Assembly: GCA_037039925.1 (NCBI GenBank)
Contig: JAXRKP010000067.1
Span: 203,501 to 267,500, forward strand
DNA length: 64,000 nt
Direction of reading: 5' to 3'
DNA from: Doris montereyensis
Taxonomy: Eukaryota > Mollusca > Gastropoda > Nudibranchia > Dorididae
The notes beneath the pieces are model-generated. The model searched no databases. It saw only the letters and a program-made list of their open reading frames with translations, and had not been told where the DNA came from. Within the stretch, counting starts at the first letter, position 1. The number at the start of each line of letters is the position of its first letter. Below are positions 1 to 11,317 of the stretch, in pieces. The position numbers and the translations under genes were made by a program.

Positions 1-585
1 ACTTAAAATACTTATCATTGTATTCTTAAATGCTTTCTAACTTCAGAAATCTAGATTGCTCAAGTCCGATTATCTTGTGTCGCCATAGAATCCCATAAAT
101 CCATTGTAATGTAATGAAAGAGGACCAGTCTTCTCTTCATAACTCTACCCATTGTATAGCATAGTCTATGTTCCATTGGATCACTGGTTTGAAACTGAGC
201 AATTAGAATCCAAGTCTTTTGGACTCCGCCCACGGCTCTTTCTAGATGTCGTAAGTTGCATGCAATCAACTGGCATTTTTAATAGACCGGCACGCATCGC
301 AATCAAGGGACAAGGTGTGTTGAACAGTTTTGTTGCTCCCCAGTTTTGCATCCATTCAAGTGCCTTCAATCTCCATGGCGAACGATGGTCAATCCATCTG
401 CATGCTCACCACCTTAGCGCTAAGAGAGTTAAATGGTTTCCAGGTGTCCCTATTTCTCATAAATGTTGAATTTCTGCACCATACTGGATGAACTCCATTG
501 GTGATCACCCCCCCACCCCCAAAAAAAAAATCATTGCCCCTTATTTACTTTTGCCTAAATGCCTGTATTCTCTGCTTCTCAAAAA
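1..585. other. No recognisable gene
   Basis: A chance open frame of about 100 codons runs on the plus strand (152-469). It shows no domain, no convincing splice borders and no similarity I recognise, so it is not called. A run of C followed by a run of A sits near 507-530. Nothing else stands out. Confidence 0.5.
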
Positions 586-692
586 GACTTGACAAAATTT
601 TTCAACCGTTGGCGGGTTGCAAACCCACTACCTTTTGGTTGAGAGGCTGACACCTTGCCTCTGAACTACCGAGTCCCCCTGTGTGCTGTTGT
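586..692 (-). mobile_element. SINE-B fragment (tRNA-like head)
   Basis: On the minus strand this reads as a tRNA-like head with a B-box-like GGGTTTGCAACCC region, preceded by text matching the heads of the copies at 14978-15308, 46803-47097 and 52385-52730 (the shared phrase on the plus strand is ACCTTTTGGTTGAGAGGC). Only the 5' part of the element is kept. Confidence 0.6.
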
Positions 693-694
693 AA

Positions 695-1118
695 CCTAAC
701 TTGTTTGTTCAAATTGACCAGTGATCTCAGGGTGAATTAAGAGGAAATAGCAAGATAAAAAGGAAGTGAAAGAGTAAAAAGAAAGAAGTAAGACACCAAC
801 AGCGCCCCCAACCCCCTCGCTTGACAATGAATTTGAAATTGAAAAAACGGGAACAAGAATCATTCTGCCTTAGCACCATTTCACAGAGACACACCTTTCC
901 AAAACAGGATGAGTTTTGTAACAAGTGCACGCAAACCACACAAATATCATAAATGATTCCTTTGTTTCACTGGGTTCTGCACTGTCCACCATATGCGGTG
1001 ATCTCAGGGTGAATAAAACAGAAGAAACATCAAGATGAAAAAAAAGAAGTGAAAAGATTGAAAGGAAAGAAGAGTGACCTACCAGAAGCACCTGCCAACA
1101 ACCCACCTCTACCACAAC
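695..1118 (+). repeat. Two copies of short dispersed family C
   Basis: Copies lie at about 695-815 and 984-1118. Both carry the family hallmarks: GTGATCTCAGGGTGAAT, then GAGGAAACAGCAAGATGAA-like text, then a purine-rich stretch ending near GACCTACCAG. About nineteen full or partial copies occur in the window. There is no tRNA-like promoter and no coding capacity. The class is unknown to me. Confidence 0.65.
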
Positions 1119-1197
1119 ATGATGTTGCTGATATAACACTAACACAACTCAGATATGAGCTTGATAATCTTGCAATCTGAGCCACAGCCGAAAGAAA

Positions 1198-2175
1198 AGA
1201 AATGAAACAAAACCTTAGCTGAGCAGAGGAGCAAAAGAAAAGAAAAAGAAAAGAAACAAAAAGAAGAAAGAAAAGAAAAATAAAAGAAAACAAAAAGAAA
1301 AGAAAAAAAAAGAAAAACAAAAAAGAAAAGAAGAAAAAAGAAACAAAAAAAGAAATAAAAAGAAAAGAAAAGAGCTTTTAAAGAAAAAAGAAAAGAAAAG
1401 AGCTTTAAAAGAAATAAAAAAAAGAAAAGAAAAGAGCTTTTAAAGAAACAAAAAAAAAAGAAAAGAGCTTTAAAGAAACGAAAAAAAAGAAAAGAGCTTT
1501 TTAAAAGAAATAAAAAAAGAAAAGAAAAGAGCTTTTAAAAGAAACGAAAAAGGAAAGAAAAGAGCTTTAAAAGAAAAAAAAAAGAAAAGAAAAGAGCTTT
1601 AAAAGAAATAAAAAAGAAAAGAAAAGAGCTTTAAAAGAAACGAAAAAGGAAAAGAAAAGAGCTTTAAAAGAAACAAAAAAGAAAAGAAAAGAGCTTTAAA
1701 AGAAACGAAAAAAAAAAGTAAAGAAAAGAGCTTTAAAAGAAACAAAAAAAGAAAAGAAAAGAGCTTTTAAAGAAACAAAAAAAGAAAGAAAAGAACTTTA
1801 AAAGAAACAAAAAGGAAAGAAAAGAACTTTTAAAGAAACAAAAAAGGAAAGAAAAGAGCTTTAAAAGAAACAAAAAAGAAACAGAAAAGGCTTTAAAAGA
1901 AACAAAAAGTAAAGAAAAGAGCTTTAAAAGAAACAAAAAGGAACAGAAAAGAGCTTTAAAAGAAACAAAAAAGGAAAGAAAAAGAAAAGAAAAGAGCTTT
2001 AAAAGAAATAAAAAAAGAAAAGAAAAGAGTTTTAAAAGAAACAGAAAAGAAAAGAACTTTAAAAGAAACAAAAAAGGAAAGAAAAAAAGAAGAGCTTTAA
2101 AAGAAAAACTTTAAAAGAAAAGAAAAGAAAAGAGCTTGAAAAGAAACACACAAAAAAAGAAGAAAAAAGAAGAAA
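1198..2175. repeat. Purine-rich minisatellite, AGAGCTTTTAAA core
   Basis: About two dozen irregular units of roughly 27-40 bp are built from GAAAAGAGCTTTAAAAG followed by AAACAAAAAAG-type purine text. The plus strand is almost pure A/G. Long open frames on the minus strand (F/L/S-rich) are by-products of composition, not genes. The array begins within about 35 bp of the donor of the transporter exon at 2208-2941, so it is intronic to that gene. Confidence 0.9.
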
Positions 2176-2207
2176 AAGAAAAAGCCAAAAGCAGATTTCA
2201 GACCAAC

Positions 2208-2941
2208 CTGTGAGAGGTCCTCCGTGAGAGCGCCCAGGGCTATCATAAAAGACAGGTATCCGTTGCCCATGGCAATATACTCCGGTCCGAGGAGTTCTCT
2301 GGAGGCCTGCGACAAAAACGTGGTCCAAAATCCACTATAGAAGCCGAAGAGAATGGTGTACCCAATCTGGCCAGAGTAGGAGTCGAAAAGAAGCGGTGAG
2401 ATTCCGGTGATGACGATGCCCAGGCCCACCGGACACAAAACCGAGGTCACGTCGTCCAAGGTGCTGTTGGGTCCCATGAAGGCAAATATCATCCGACTCC
2501 CAAAGCTGGCTATTCCCACGCAGGACACCAGCAGGACGGCCGTCTCAAACGACGAGCCTTTGGCCATGGCGTACGAGGGAAGGTACATGTATATGACGGT
2601 GGATCCAAAACTCCAGAAGAGGTTGGCAAAGCACATGCCGTGGAACAGCGGATGGCGGAGCGGAAAGCAGGAGAGCATGGGCAGTAGGCGGATCTCTTTC
2701 TCGTAAGGCTTGGGTTTCATGATCATGCCGCACACGCACAAGTTCAGGCAAATGCCGGCCAGGATGAGCATGGTGCCCCGCCACGCAAAGTGGATGAGAA
2801 GGGCGCGGATGAGCAGGGGGAAGGTGATGATCCCCGCGCCTATCCCGGCCACGACAAAGCTCAGGGCTTGGAATCTGCCGTGAATAAAGTAGCGCTCAAC
2901 AGCTACGATGGAAGGGGAGCATGAGAGACCAAACCCGATAC
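2208..2941 (-). CDS. SLC16-type transporter, exon 3 (main membrane exon)
   Basis: This exon encodes 244 codons of a 12-helix major facilitator protein resembling SLC16 monocarboxylate transporters, which move small carboxylates and related solutes across the plasma membrane. It starts after a CTTCCTTCCTTCAG acceptor in phase 1 (GIGFGLSCSPSIVAVERYF) and ends CAG before GTTGG in phase 0. The RYF-HGRFQALSFVVAGIGAG stretch matches the family's region around helices 4-5. A short basic/acidic loop (MKPKPYEKE) follows about helix 6, and PLFHGMCFANLFWSFG leads into helix 7. Four further hydrophobic segments follow, up to about helix 10. The family is usually 450-500 residues; helices 11-12 and the C-tail are missing here and should lie beyond the 5' edge of the window or in an undetected exon. 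The substrate cannot be assigned. Confidence 0.85.
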
Positions 2942-3099
2942 CTGAAGGAAGGAAGGAAAAGAAAGTATAAAAGTTTAATGAACAAGACTGTCAAACATTA
3001 ATGATATCCCAAAATGATAATGAGGTGGATGAAAATTCACGAAGAGTAAAAATTTAATTAAAGACAATTATGCAAGTACTGTTTTCCATATTGTCAAAT

Positions 3100-3475
3100 T
3101 AATGTTCTTTACTGCATTGACGATTGTCATCATTTGTGCTACTATCTTAATGTCAGGCACTTTAAGCTGTTCTTGTAAAGGTATTGCGCTATATATAGGG
3201 CATTATTATTATTATGATTATTACTATCTATTGCATATCAATCTATGTAAAAAAATTAGCATACTCTTTTATTGTATCTATGTATTATGATGTCTTTAAC
3301 ATTATGAGAGTGTGAGGCCTATGAGTGAATATGAGAGAGCATGAAGTATATTGTATTATGTTAATCAATTGTGCTGTTGTGATTATTTATTGTGAGCATG
3401 TTACGTCAAGAAATACAATGTAATTTCGTGTTTTGAGGATCAATAAAGGATGTCTTATCTTATCTAACTGATCAA
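3100..3475 (+). mobile_element. 3' end of a decayed non-LTR retrotransposon
   Basis: The stretch has the look of a LINE 3' untranslated region: ATTGCGCTATATA followed by repeated ATT units, then further on AATAAAGGATG and a terminal TCTTATCTTATCT tail. The same TCTTA tail ends the LINE at 31386-33030. No coding sequence remains. It lies in the transporter intron. Confidence 0.45.
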
Positions 3476-3548
3476 CAATGTGATGTTTTTAAGACATGTT
3501 TTAAGTTCACATGATGCTAGTGTATCTTACTCCTGCTATTTGTACAAC

Positions 3549-3847
3549 ATAGGTACTGATATACCCCATACCATGACCTTTTTATTACAGCGTAGATACT
3601 GAAACACTCCATACCATGACCTTTATATTACTACGTAGATACTCATGCACCCCATACCATGACCTTTTTATTACAGCGTAGATACTGATACACCTCATAC
3701 TTTGACCTTTTTATTACAGCGTAGATACTGAAACGCCCATACCATGACCTTTTTATTACAGCGTAGGTACTGATATACCCCACGCCATGACCTTTTTATT
3801 ACAATGTAGGTACTGATACACCCCATGCCATGACCTTTTTATTATAG
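3549..3847. repeat. 44-bp tandem repeat, about 7 copies
   Basis: Units read TACTGATACACCCCATACC then ATGACCTTTTTATTACAGCG, with a few substitutions per copy. Each unit ends in a TTTTTATTACAG string that resembles a splice acceptor, so the array is a row of potential decoy acceptors, but on the strand opposite to the host gene. Confidence 0.9.
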
Positions 3848-3851
3848 GCAA

Positions 3852-4150
3852 CTCAATGGTGTATCGGTGGCCGAGCAGTTACGCTGTCGGAGTGGGGATC
3901 ACGAGGTCCCGAGTTTGAATCCTAGCAAAGTGAGGTCCGACATTGTGTTCCTTGGGAAAGACATGTAACATGCACGCATTTCCTTACTCCACCCAGGTGC
4001 AAATGGGTACGATCATTAGCTTGGAAGTAAGAACATGTGTCAGACTGGCGTCCTGGTCAGAAAGTGATTTTTGTCACCAGTTCCGCTTCACGCTATAGAA
4101 ACTGGGATACGCTCCAGCTCTATGGGCCTTATAGGAATTTTAACTCAATT
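3852..4150 (+). mobile_element. SINE-A, near full length
   Basis: The tRNA-like head carries an A-box-like GGTGGCCGAGCAGTTACG and a B-box-like GAGTTTGAATCC. The family body follows (CTTGGGAAAGAC, CACCCAGGTGCAAATGGGTA), then the 3' module CGCTATAGAAACTGGGATAC and CTCTATGGGCC. Other copies are at 9441, 10084, 28198, 30968, 59050 and 59884. Confidence 0.75.
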
Positions 4151-4279
4151 GGGCGGACTTCACGACCTTTGGTGAATGAAATAGGAAATGATGAAATACA
4201 CGATGCGGGGGTACAGTTCATCAAACAACTGCAATATATATATATAACGATATACATTTGTAGACAAGTTTAATATTAC

Positions 4280-4422
4280 CAGTCAGCAGGCCAAACGTGA
4301 GGTAGAGTTGATACAAGTCCTGGACCACCATGCCCAAGCCAAGGCCCGTAGCCGACAACAGGCCTCCAAGCATGACGCTGATCGACTTCCCCACTTTGCC
4401 GTCACAAAGCGAAACATGATAC
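4280..4422 (-). CDS. SLC16-type transporter, exon 2 (one frame break)
   Basis: After a TTTTCTTAG acceptor the exon enters in phase 1 and reads SIMFRFVTAKWGSR. It then continues in the next frame as ISVMLGGLLSATGLGLG and QDLYQLYLTFGLLTG, a strong match to the helix 2-4 region of SLC16 proteins, where LGGLL and LYQLYLT-GVLTG are typical. One base appears to be missing near 4383-4390. Adding one base also makes the exon end in phase 1, exactly what the GT ATC start of the exon at 2208-2941 needs, so the break is independently supported as an indel. The donor is GTAATA. Confidence 0.8.
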
Positions 4423-4529
4423 CTAAGAAAAGCACACACAAAAACAAATAATGGAATATATATATATATATATTATATGATAACCACACATAATCTCATA
4501 TACTTACAAGTTTATTTCTTTGAAATTGA

Positions 4530-4645
4530 CCCCGTCCATCATTGCGGTGATCTCAGGGTGGATTAAGAGGAAACAGCAAGATGAAAGATAAGTGAAAAAA
4601 GAAGGAAAGGAAAGAAGTAGGACCTACCAGCAAGAGCCGCCACCC
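4530..4645 (+). repeat. Family C copy in transporter intron
   Basis: Shows GACCCCGTCCATCATTGCGG, GTGATCTCAGGGTG, GAGGAAACAGCAAGATGAAA and GTAGGACCTACCAGC in the family order. Confidence 0.75.
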
Positions 4646-4775
4646 GAAAGAAATAAAAGCAAATATCTAGAATTGATCAGGTACGATATATTAACTAAAC
4701 ATGTCTTCAGCAGGACGAAAATCGAACATTCACGCACTAACAAAACCTGACTCTTATCAATCACAGAAAACTTAC

Positions 4776-4995
4776 TGGACAAAGCCGTGACGTAGAGCAG
4801 GACAGATCCGATCCATGACGTATCAAAATGGCTTCGGTAGAAGATGTCCTTGAAGATAACGTGAAACACGCCCAAGCTGTATGTTATTCCGCAAACAATG
4901 AATTGGGTGAAAAAGCCAGCCACTGCCACCGCCCAGCGCCACCCATCCTCTTTTGGAGCCATTGGGGATGTCACGACCCTAGTCACCACAAACAT
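4776..4995 (-). CDS. SLC16-type transporter, first coding exon
   Basis: From ATG at 4995 (or the internal ATG at 4962) it reads SPMAPKEDGWRWAVAVAGFF, then YSLGVFHVIFKDIF and SWIGSVLLYVTALSS. The EDGWRWAV element corresponds to the family signature DGGWGWVV at the start of helix 1, and SWIGS is the usual loop before helix 2. The donor CA/GTAAGT leaves phase 1, which fits exon 2. The upstream ATG directly follows a CTTCCAG that could be an acceptor, so the real start may be 4962 or lie in an upstream exon. The 5' edge, including the codons FVVTRVVTS, is part of a tandem duplication (see the next entry). Confidence 0.8.
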
Positions 4996-5300
4996 CTGGA
5001 AGCTGTGAATATATGTTTAAAAAAAAGAAGACACATATTATACTCATTACATTGAAGATGGCACGACCCTAGTCACCACAAACATTTAGAAGCTCATGAA
5101 GATATACGTTTAAAAAAAAGACACATATCATATTCATTACATTGAGGATGTAACGACCCTAGTCACCACAAATATTTAGAAGCTGTAAATATACGTTTAA
5201 AAAAAAGAAAAAGCACACATTATACTCTCATGCATTACACTGAAGATGTCACGACCCTAGTCACCACAAAAATCTAGAAGCTGTCAATATATACGTTTTT
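4972..5300. repeat. About 88-bp tandem repeat overlapping the transporter's first exon edge
   Basis: Four copies start near 4972, 5057, 5145 and 5244, each with ACGACCCTAGTCACCACAAA, an AGAAGCT motif and a poly-A/ATACGTTT segment. On the coding (minus) strand each unit contains a pyrimidine tract, CACAG or similar, and the first codons of the exon, so the exon boundary itself has been amplified. Confidence 0.85.
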
Positions 5301-5397
5301 AAAAATTGGTACATATATTGAAATGAAATATATTACAAAGTACTCGGAGAAGTCAGCAGTTTCGATTTTACCAGCAAACTTCTAACTTTCTATATGA

Positions 5398-5552
5398 ATA
5401 ATAATAGATAGAATATAGATAGAGATGGATAAATAGATAGACAGATTATAGACAGACAGACAGAGAGATAGAAAGATAGATAGATATATAGACAGAGATA
5501 TATAGACAAGTAGATATATAGATAGATATAGACTGATAAATAGACAGACCTA
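5398..5552. repeat. GATA/GACA microsatellite
   Basis: Mixed ATAG, ACAG and AGAT tetranucleotides with interruptions. Confidence 0.9.
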
Positions 5553-5749
5553 TCTGTAATGCATGTCTTTAGGAGTAAGGAATATGTGTATGTTATATCT
5601 TCATTTGCAAACAAATGTTAGACATGGGGTGATATCAAGTACAATTACTTACAGTCAGCATTCGATACACAGAGGTTAAAGTTGCGTGTATATAGGTCTG
5701 TACGATACTATTCAAACTCTTTAATTATGACACTTTGAAAATGAAGACA

Positions 5750-5945
5750 TAGGTTTAAATGAAAACAAAACGTTACTTCTGGTAGACAAATTCCTCAAAT
5801 GAAAATCATCTTGAGTTGAAATCATTTAGCACTTACATTTAAAGCAAAATATGCTTACTTTTAGTGGCCTGGCAACAGCTTTGATGTAAAAAAATGACGA
5901 ATTCAGAATTATATACAGTCATGTTACGACCTTCACATACATGTT
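5750..5945 (+). repeat. Dispersed repeat E, partial copy
   Basis: Shares CTTTTAGTGGCC followed by CAACAG, and AATTATATACA followed by CATGTTA, in the same order as the duplicated block at 42770-43400. Class unknown. Confidence 0.5.
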
Positions 5946-7239
5946 CTAAATTAGAAAGACTGATTGATGGATAAATAAATATAAAAATAATATTGATAGC
6001 TAGTCATATTAACATAAATAGATAGATATATAATACACACACTCTACACAGCCAGAATATTACAGATACACAAATAATGATATTTATATGGACCTGATGT
6101 GATTAAATGAGAAAGAAAAAGACAATCTTCTACACACTACACGGGTGACAGTAAGTCACATTCCACACATCTCAGTGTTAAGCCACTTGAGTTGCACGCT
6201 GGAAACAAAAGCAACTTTTCCAGTATATAAAACTATAATTACTTTTGTTAAGTAGTTGGACTATGAGTCAAATATGAAAGGCTGCCTAGGTTGAGTAAGA
6301 TATAATATATATACTCCAACCTCGTTATACCTCCCCCCACCCCTGTTATACTGCCAGCTTTTTACCTTGGCATGAACCTGAGATTTCGATTTATACAAAA
6401 ACCGCCATCCGCCAATGATTTGACGTTAATGTTCCTTAATAACTGTTGTAAAATATGACTCGCTACAACACCACTGTGCATCCCCACCCCCTTACCAAAA
6501 GTCATGCAAGTGGATAGAAGTAGAATCTAGGTTGGCTTGGTCACAGATATCAGGGAGTCAAACACACACTACCCACACACAAGCATCACTGTTATTTGTG
6601 TCTTAGTACTCTTTACACTTATAGAAATGACAATGACACTAGTGACACAAGGCTTCTGTTTATGAGAATGAGAGTGTTGAAGGTTTAGACACAACGGTTG
6701 TCCTCCGCTGCATAGGCTTAGGTCAACTACATGAAGAGCGGCATCAGCATAGGCCCAGATCACAGCATCCTGACAATAGCTTGACAGGGAAGGAAGGCAA
6801 GTTCATGATCGGGTCCAATTGAGTGGTGAGAATTAGGCTTCACAACAACGTCATAACCTAAACTAATCCATTTTGAGATAGGGATGTGTTTGTCAATGGG
6901 GGTTTTTCTAGACTATAGTAAGAGACAGGGCGATCCTATTACATATAATTACTATATAATATACAATATTACAAAATAGCCTTTTCACATGCAGAGGGCC
7001 TTCGTTGTCTTGTCAGTTATCGTAGTTTGTTCTACTTGTTATAGTCAAGCATTGATAATCTCCTCATTGCAATACTAGAAAAGGCTGTTTTCAACTCATT
7101 ACGCCATTCCTTTTATAATGCCAAGTTACAACTTGACACAACAGTTAGCGGTATATAAAAGAGGTTTGAGTGTATTATATAAACAATTAACAGGAAATGA
7201 CTCCTTATCAGAGTTAATATAAGTATAGAAATAAAGATG
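5946..7239. other. No gene seen
   Basis: AT-rich unique-looking sequence with a TA-rich stretch at 6300-6315 and a C-rich patch near 6335-6350. There are no coding signals on either strand. Confidence 0.5.
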
Positions 7240-7375
7240 TTCAAGTTGAGGGTATAGAGGGGGGGTGAGAACACAGACAAAGACAGAGAGATAGACCAGA
7301 CAAACAAAGAGAGAAGGCGAGAAAAAAAAAGACAGAGACACAGACTGACAGACAGAGACAGACTTGATACACACA
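7240..7375. repeat. GACA/GAGA-rich simple sequence
   Basis: Irregular ACAGAGAC and GACAGACAG units. The open frames here are compositional. Confidence 0.8.
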
Positions 7376-9440
7376 GCAATTTCACTTCTCAGTAGATGCC
7401 AAACAGCTGGGTTGAAGTTGAAGGCAGATTTACTCTGCAAAAACGGTGTATGTACGCATCATGTCCATATGTGTATTTGATTGTGTGTACGTCCATGGCA
7501 TTTGGATCTCATATAAGGAGAAACTAGCATGCTTCTCAACCGGTTACATGCAAACACAGATTTCATAATCGATACATTAATTCCAGCTTACAAACCCATC
7601 ACTAGTCTGCACAAAACGATGTGAGGCATTCACAAAACAAAGTGAGGCATTTACAAAACGATATTACATTATCATGGGTGAGAGCTTCTAAACATTGAAT
7701 AAATTATACTAAAACTTAACAAATCCATATGTGGAGACAACATTAAAAACTACGCTGAGCTTTCCGTCAGAACAATTTTACGTCTACAATCAAAGATACA
7801 CCTTTACAGAATAATCTAAAATTACAAAATAAAACAATGAGTAAAATCTTTTAACTCGTTTGCAACACCAGCTGAAATTACAGAATATTGAAATTCACGA
7901 TGTCCACCACATGTGGTGAGGATGACAGACAAATCTAATGGAATTGAAGAGGAAAGGAGGACCCAACATATGCACCATTGAAATCCAATAAATCTACAAC
8001 AAAAATACGTTGTAGTATTTATATAAAAGTATATTTGAATTCAACCTTCACAAAACAGTTCACACCTCCAATTGTGATAAAATTTCTAATCCTAAAACGG
8101 ACACAAAATTAAGACACTATATCTAATAAATAAACAAATCCAATTACAAAAACATTATATATTAACAAAGTGATTGCAAAATACAATAAACCTCAGTTTT
8201 CACAAAGCGAAAATGACAAAGAGACTTACAATAAATTCAAACATGACTGAAATTGTCCACAAAGTGAATATATATTTCCACCACTGAAAATGTATAAATG
8301 TCACAACTATTTTAATTTGACTGATAAAAGGACTGTGAAGCTTGAATTGAAATGAAGGCAAGGGCTGAAATCCAGATGTTGATAATACTTCAGTCGTCCA
8401 TAGAGAGGATGTTATCATTACTTGGTCCTTTTGACATCTCTCAAAGATAATGATTCCTTGTCAAGTCCAGGAAATATCTGGAAAGTGATTACAATGATAG
8501 GCGTTGCTTTCCAATAGTTATCATTCAGTTCAAAGAGATGCTGATAACATTCACTGGCAGAGTGACTCTACAGTATGCGTATGGCCGATATAAAATTATA
8601 GTGTAATGAAAGCAGTTATCACAACCATGTGCCTATCTAGCTCATAGATAACAAATTGCGAAAGGTTTAGTAAATGAAATAGTGCCATAACTTTAGATCG
8701 TAATATCTCTTAAAGTATTAAGTAGGTCATATAACTGGTGCAAGAAAGATTTGATCCCAGTCTTATTACCCTATACAATATTTCTCCAATTTCATTGGCC
8801 ATGACTGATCAGGTCAGAGAAGACAGATATCAAGCCACCGCCTTCCTAATTTTATTGTGCCATCACTCAGAGCCAAATTTTAACACGAAATGACACTAAA
8901 ACACAATAAACAAGAGATTTAGCTGTGTGACGGTTGACACAATTATTTGCATGCTATATTTAACTTTATGAACTGTATGGTCAGATTGGGAATTGTTTTC
9001 TATCTATTAACATTTTTTTTTTTTTTGTAAAATGTCAGAAATTAAAAAATCAACCTCTGAAACAAATCTTAACCACATGTTGATCCCATCAAACAGGTCC
9101 ACAATGCTTTCTGTAAATGAAAGCTTACACTCACATTTGACATCACGTTAAAGCTTCCACTTCACTGCCCATATATAAAGCAACTAGCTCCATACACAAA
9201 ACAATCAAATAAACTTCATGGAACAAGTTGTATGCTCAAAACAGACTAACACATCACTTTGATCATATTTGGGGTCTCCTCCCCCTTCATATAACAAAAA
9301 GGAAAAGCTTAGTTAATAAAACAGCCCCATGATAGAAATTTAAATTCCTTTTTTCTGAATAAGTTTTATAGCTGATCCCAGAAAAGATTTGTTCACATTG
9401 CACAGCATTTATCAACATTTTTCTGATCAAGAATCTGGAG
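7376..9440. other. No gene; AT-rich, one family C fragment
   Basis: A degenerate family C fragment lies at about 7900-7972 (GTCCACCACATGTGGTGAGG). A short doublet of CACAAAACGATGTGAGGCAT-like text is at 7610-7665, and a T-run is at 9010-9027. No coding signal was found. Confidence 0.5.
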
Positions 9441-9664
9441 TGGTGTCACTAGCTAGGTGATTATAGGCTGCTGGGTTTGCGGTCATGAGGTTCTGGGTTC
9501 AAATCCTAGTAAAGTTATGTTGAAAAAAGACTAACACATGCATTTTCCCCACTCGATCCACATGCAAATGGGTACAAGTACTAGTTTGGGAGTAAAAACC
9601 TATAGCTATAGAAACCGACATTAACTCTGGCTCTATGGGCCGTAATGGCCTTGAAGGAAATTTT
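9441..9664 (+). mobile_element. SINE-A, internally shortened
   Basis: Head with B-box-like GGGTTCAAATCC, body ACATGCAAATGGGTACAAG and 3' module TATAGAAACCGAC, then GGCTCTATGGGCC. Part of the middle is missing compared with the copy at 3852. Confidence 0.7.
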
Positions 9665-10033
9665 ATGACTGATCAGGTAAAACAAGACGGTGATCTCACT
9701 GCCTTTCTAATTGTAATGTATGTTCCACTTCAGCGCTCTCAATTTTAACCAGCTTAAGAAATATTTGAATGCTATGCAGTCTTAGCTATATATATATATA
9801 TATTATTGAGTTTCTTTCATTTCAAATTTGGTTACTTGTGTTGCCAGCACAATAAGCAACCAGAGCATTGACTGAATATGTCAGGCTTGTCCATTACGGG
9901 TGGAGAAAAAAAAAAGGAGAAGAAAGTTCAAATTCTTCCAAAGTCTTTACATCCCATAGATCCACAGCCATTTTATCTTCACAGTTCCTGTAGCATGTAA
10001 CAGAACGGATGGTAAAATTCATCCCATATAGGA
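9665..10033. other. No gene seen
   Basis: Contains a short TA run (9787-9804) and an A-run (9906-9914). A fragment resembling the SINE-A end (GATCAGG, AGACGGTGATCTCACTGCC) may be the decayed flank of the preceding element. Confidence 0.4.
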
Positions 10034-10034
10034 C

Positions 10035-10391
10035 AGGCCTCTAGTCTGTTGTAAGTTTTACTCCCAAGCTAATGCTGGTACTTGGTGGCGTCGATAGCGG
10101 AGTAGAGTAGTTCGATTGGTTAGGCTGCCAGACTTGCGATCATAATGTCCCGGGTTCGAATCATAGCAAAACCAGGCCTGATGTTGTGTTCCTTGGGAAA
10201 GATATGTGTAACACACATTTTCCCCACTCGACCCCGGGTACAAATGGGTACAAGCACAGACTAGGAAGTAAAAACATGCATCAGACTAGCATCAATGTCC
10301 ATGAGGTGATTATCATCGCATGTTCCACTCCACACTATAGAAACCAGGATAAGTTCGGCTCTAAATGCCGAAATGGCTTTGAAGGAACTTT
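10035..10391 (+). mobile_element. SINE-A with a head-on inverted fragment
   Basis: A minus-strand body fragment (10035-10083: TTACTCCCAAGCTAATGC and flanks) abuts a full plus-strand copy (10084-10391). The full copy has a strong B-box-like GGGTTCGAATCAT, CCTTGGGAAAGATATG, ACAAATGGGTACAAGC and the 3' module TATAGAAACCAGGATAAG. The two parts can pair as a hairpin in RNA. Confidence 0.7.
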
Positions 10392-11317
10392 ATTTTAATT
10401 TATGCTGTAACTCTGCTGGTGCCCAATGAGTGTCTAAGCTTTTAAATATTTTAGTTGCGTATAGGTCAATTTTGGAGTTTTTGGTATCATTAGTCATTAA
10501 TTTTCATTTGAAACTAATGAGTACATCCTTACTCTTAAAAATGAAAAAGGAAGCATTTCAGCCTTTGACTTTAAATTTCCCTTTATTTATCAAATAAAGT
10601 CATTCCATAAATGGAATGACCATTTATACAAGGTTCCCACTCATTTTCAGAAACAAAATTCCAAGAGTTTTCCAAGATTTTTTCCGTGCAAAATTCACAT
10701 TTTCCAAGACTATGACCGGTGATGATAATGGAAAATGAAGGAAATTATCGGTGTCGCAACAAACCACCAAAGACCACCCTTCCCACTCCAGGATATCATG
10801 TATGAAAACAAAAACTTTGAATACTCTATTGTGTTGTTTTTAATTCAATAAAAGCTTAAATATGGACAAAATTGTGTGATAATATGGGACTTTAAATCAT
10901 TTACATCTGCACTGGGATACAGACATGCTTATCTTTCAAAGGGCATATATATATATCTCAATTGTATGACACCAAAGTTTTTGCATTTTCAATATATCTG
11001 TAATCTCAATTGTACGAAACCATTCCCATCACACACAAAAATAAATAAATTAATAAATAAAAAATTCTAAAAACAATAACAATTTTGTTTTTATCTACTG
11101 ATCATCCAATTTATCAATTGTCTTCATGATGACTGTTATAATACCTAGATTTATTTGTCCAAGTTCATAATCTCTACTACAGTGAAAGCCGAGTAAGTCA
11201 ATGCTAGTCTTGACTAAATGATTGGACTTCCATGAAAAATCAATCTATGTGATTTGCATGAGTTGTATGGTCATGATTATTAGAGGGAGTCCATGTGAGT
11301 TGGATTTGTTTGTTTGT
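10392..11317. other. No gene; small hairpin and transposon-like fragment
   Basis: GTCATTCCATAAATGGAATG at about 10599-10618 is a near-perfect palindrome. A stretch at 10625-10720 with TTCCAAGAGTTTTCCAAGA resembles the 'TTCCAAGACTTT' subterminal text of some hAT-type elements. That resemblance is a recollection, not a search result. Confidence 0.4.

Noticed and set aside
152..469. 105-codon open frame near the left edge
   Set aside because: No recognisable domain; the opposite strand is also open over part of it; no supporting exon structure.
1030..2328. Phe/Leu/Ser-rich minus-strand frames resembling membrane proteins
   Set aside because: They come from the polypurine array; the real transporter frame stops being conserved at the donor at 2208.
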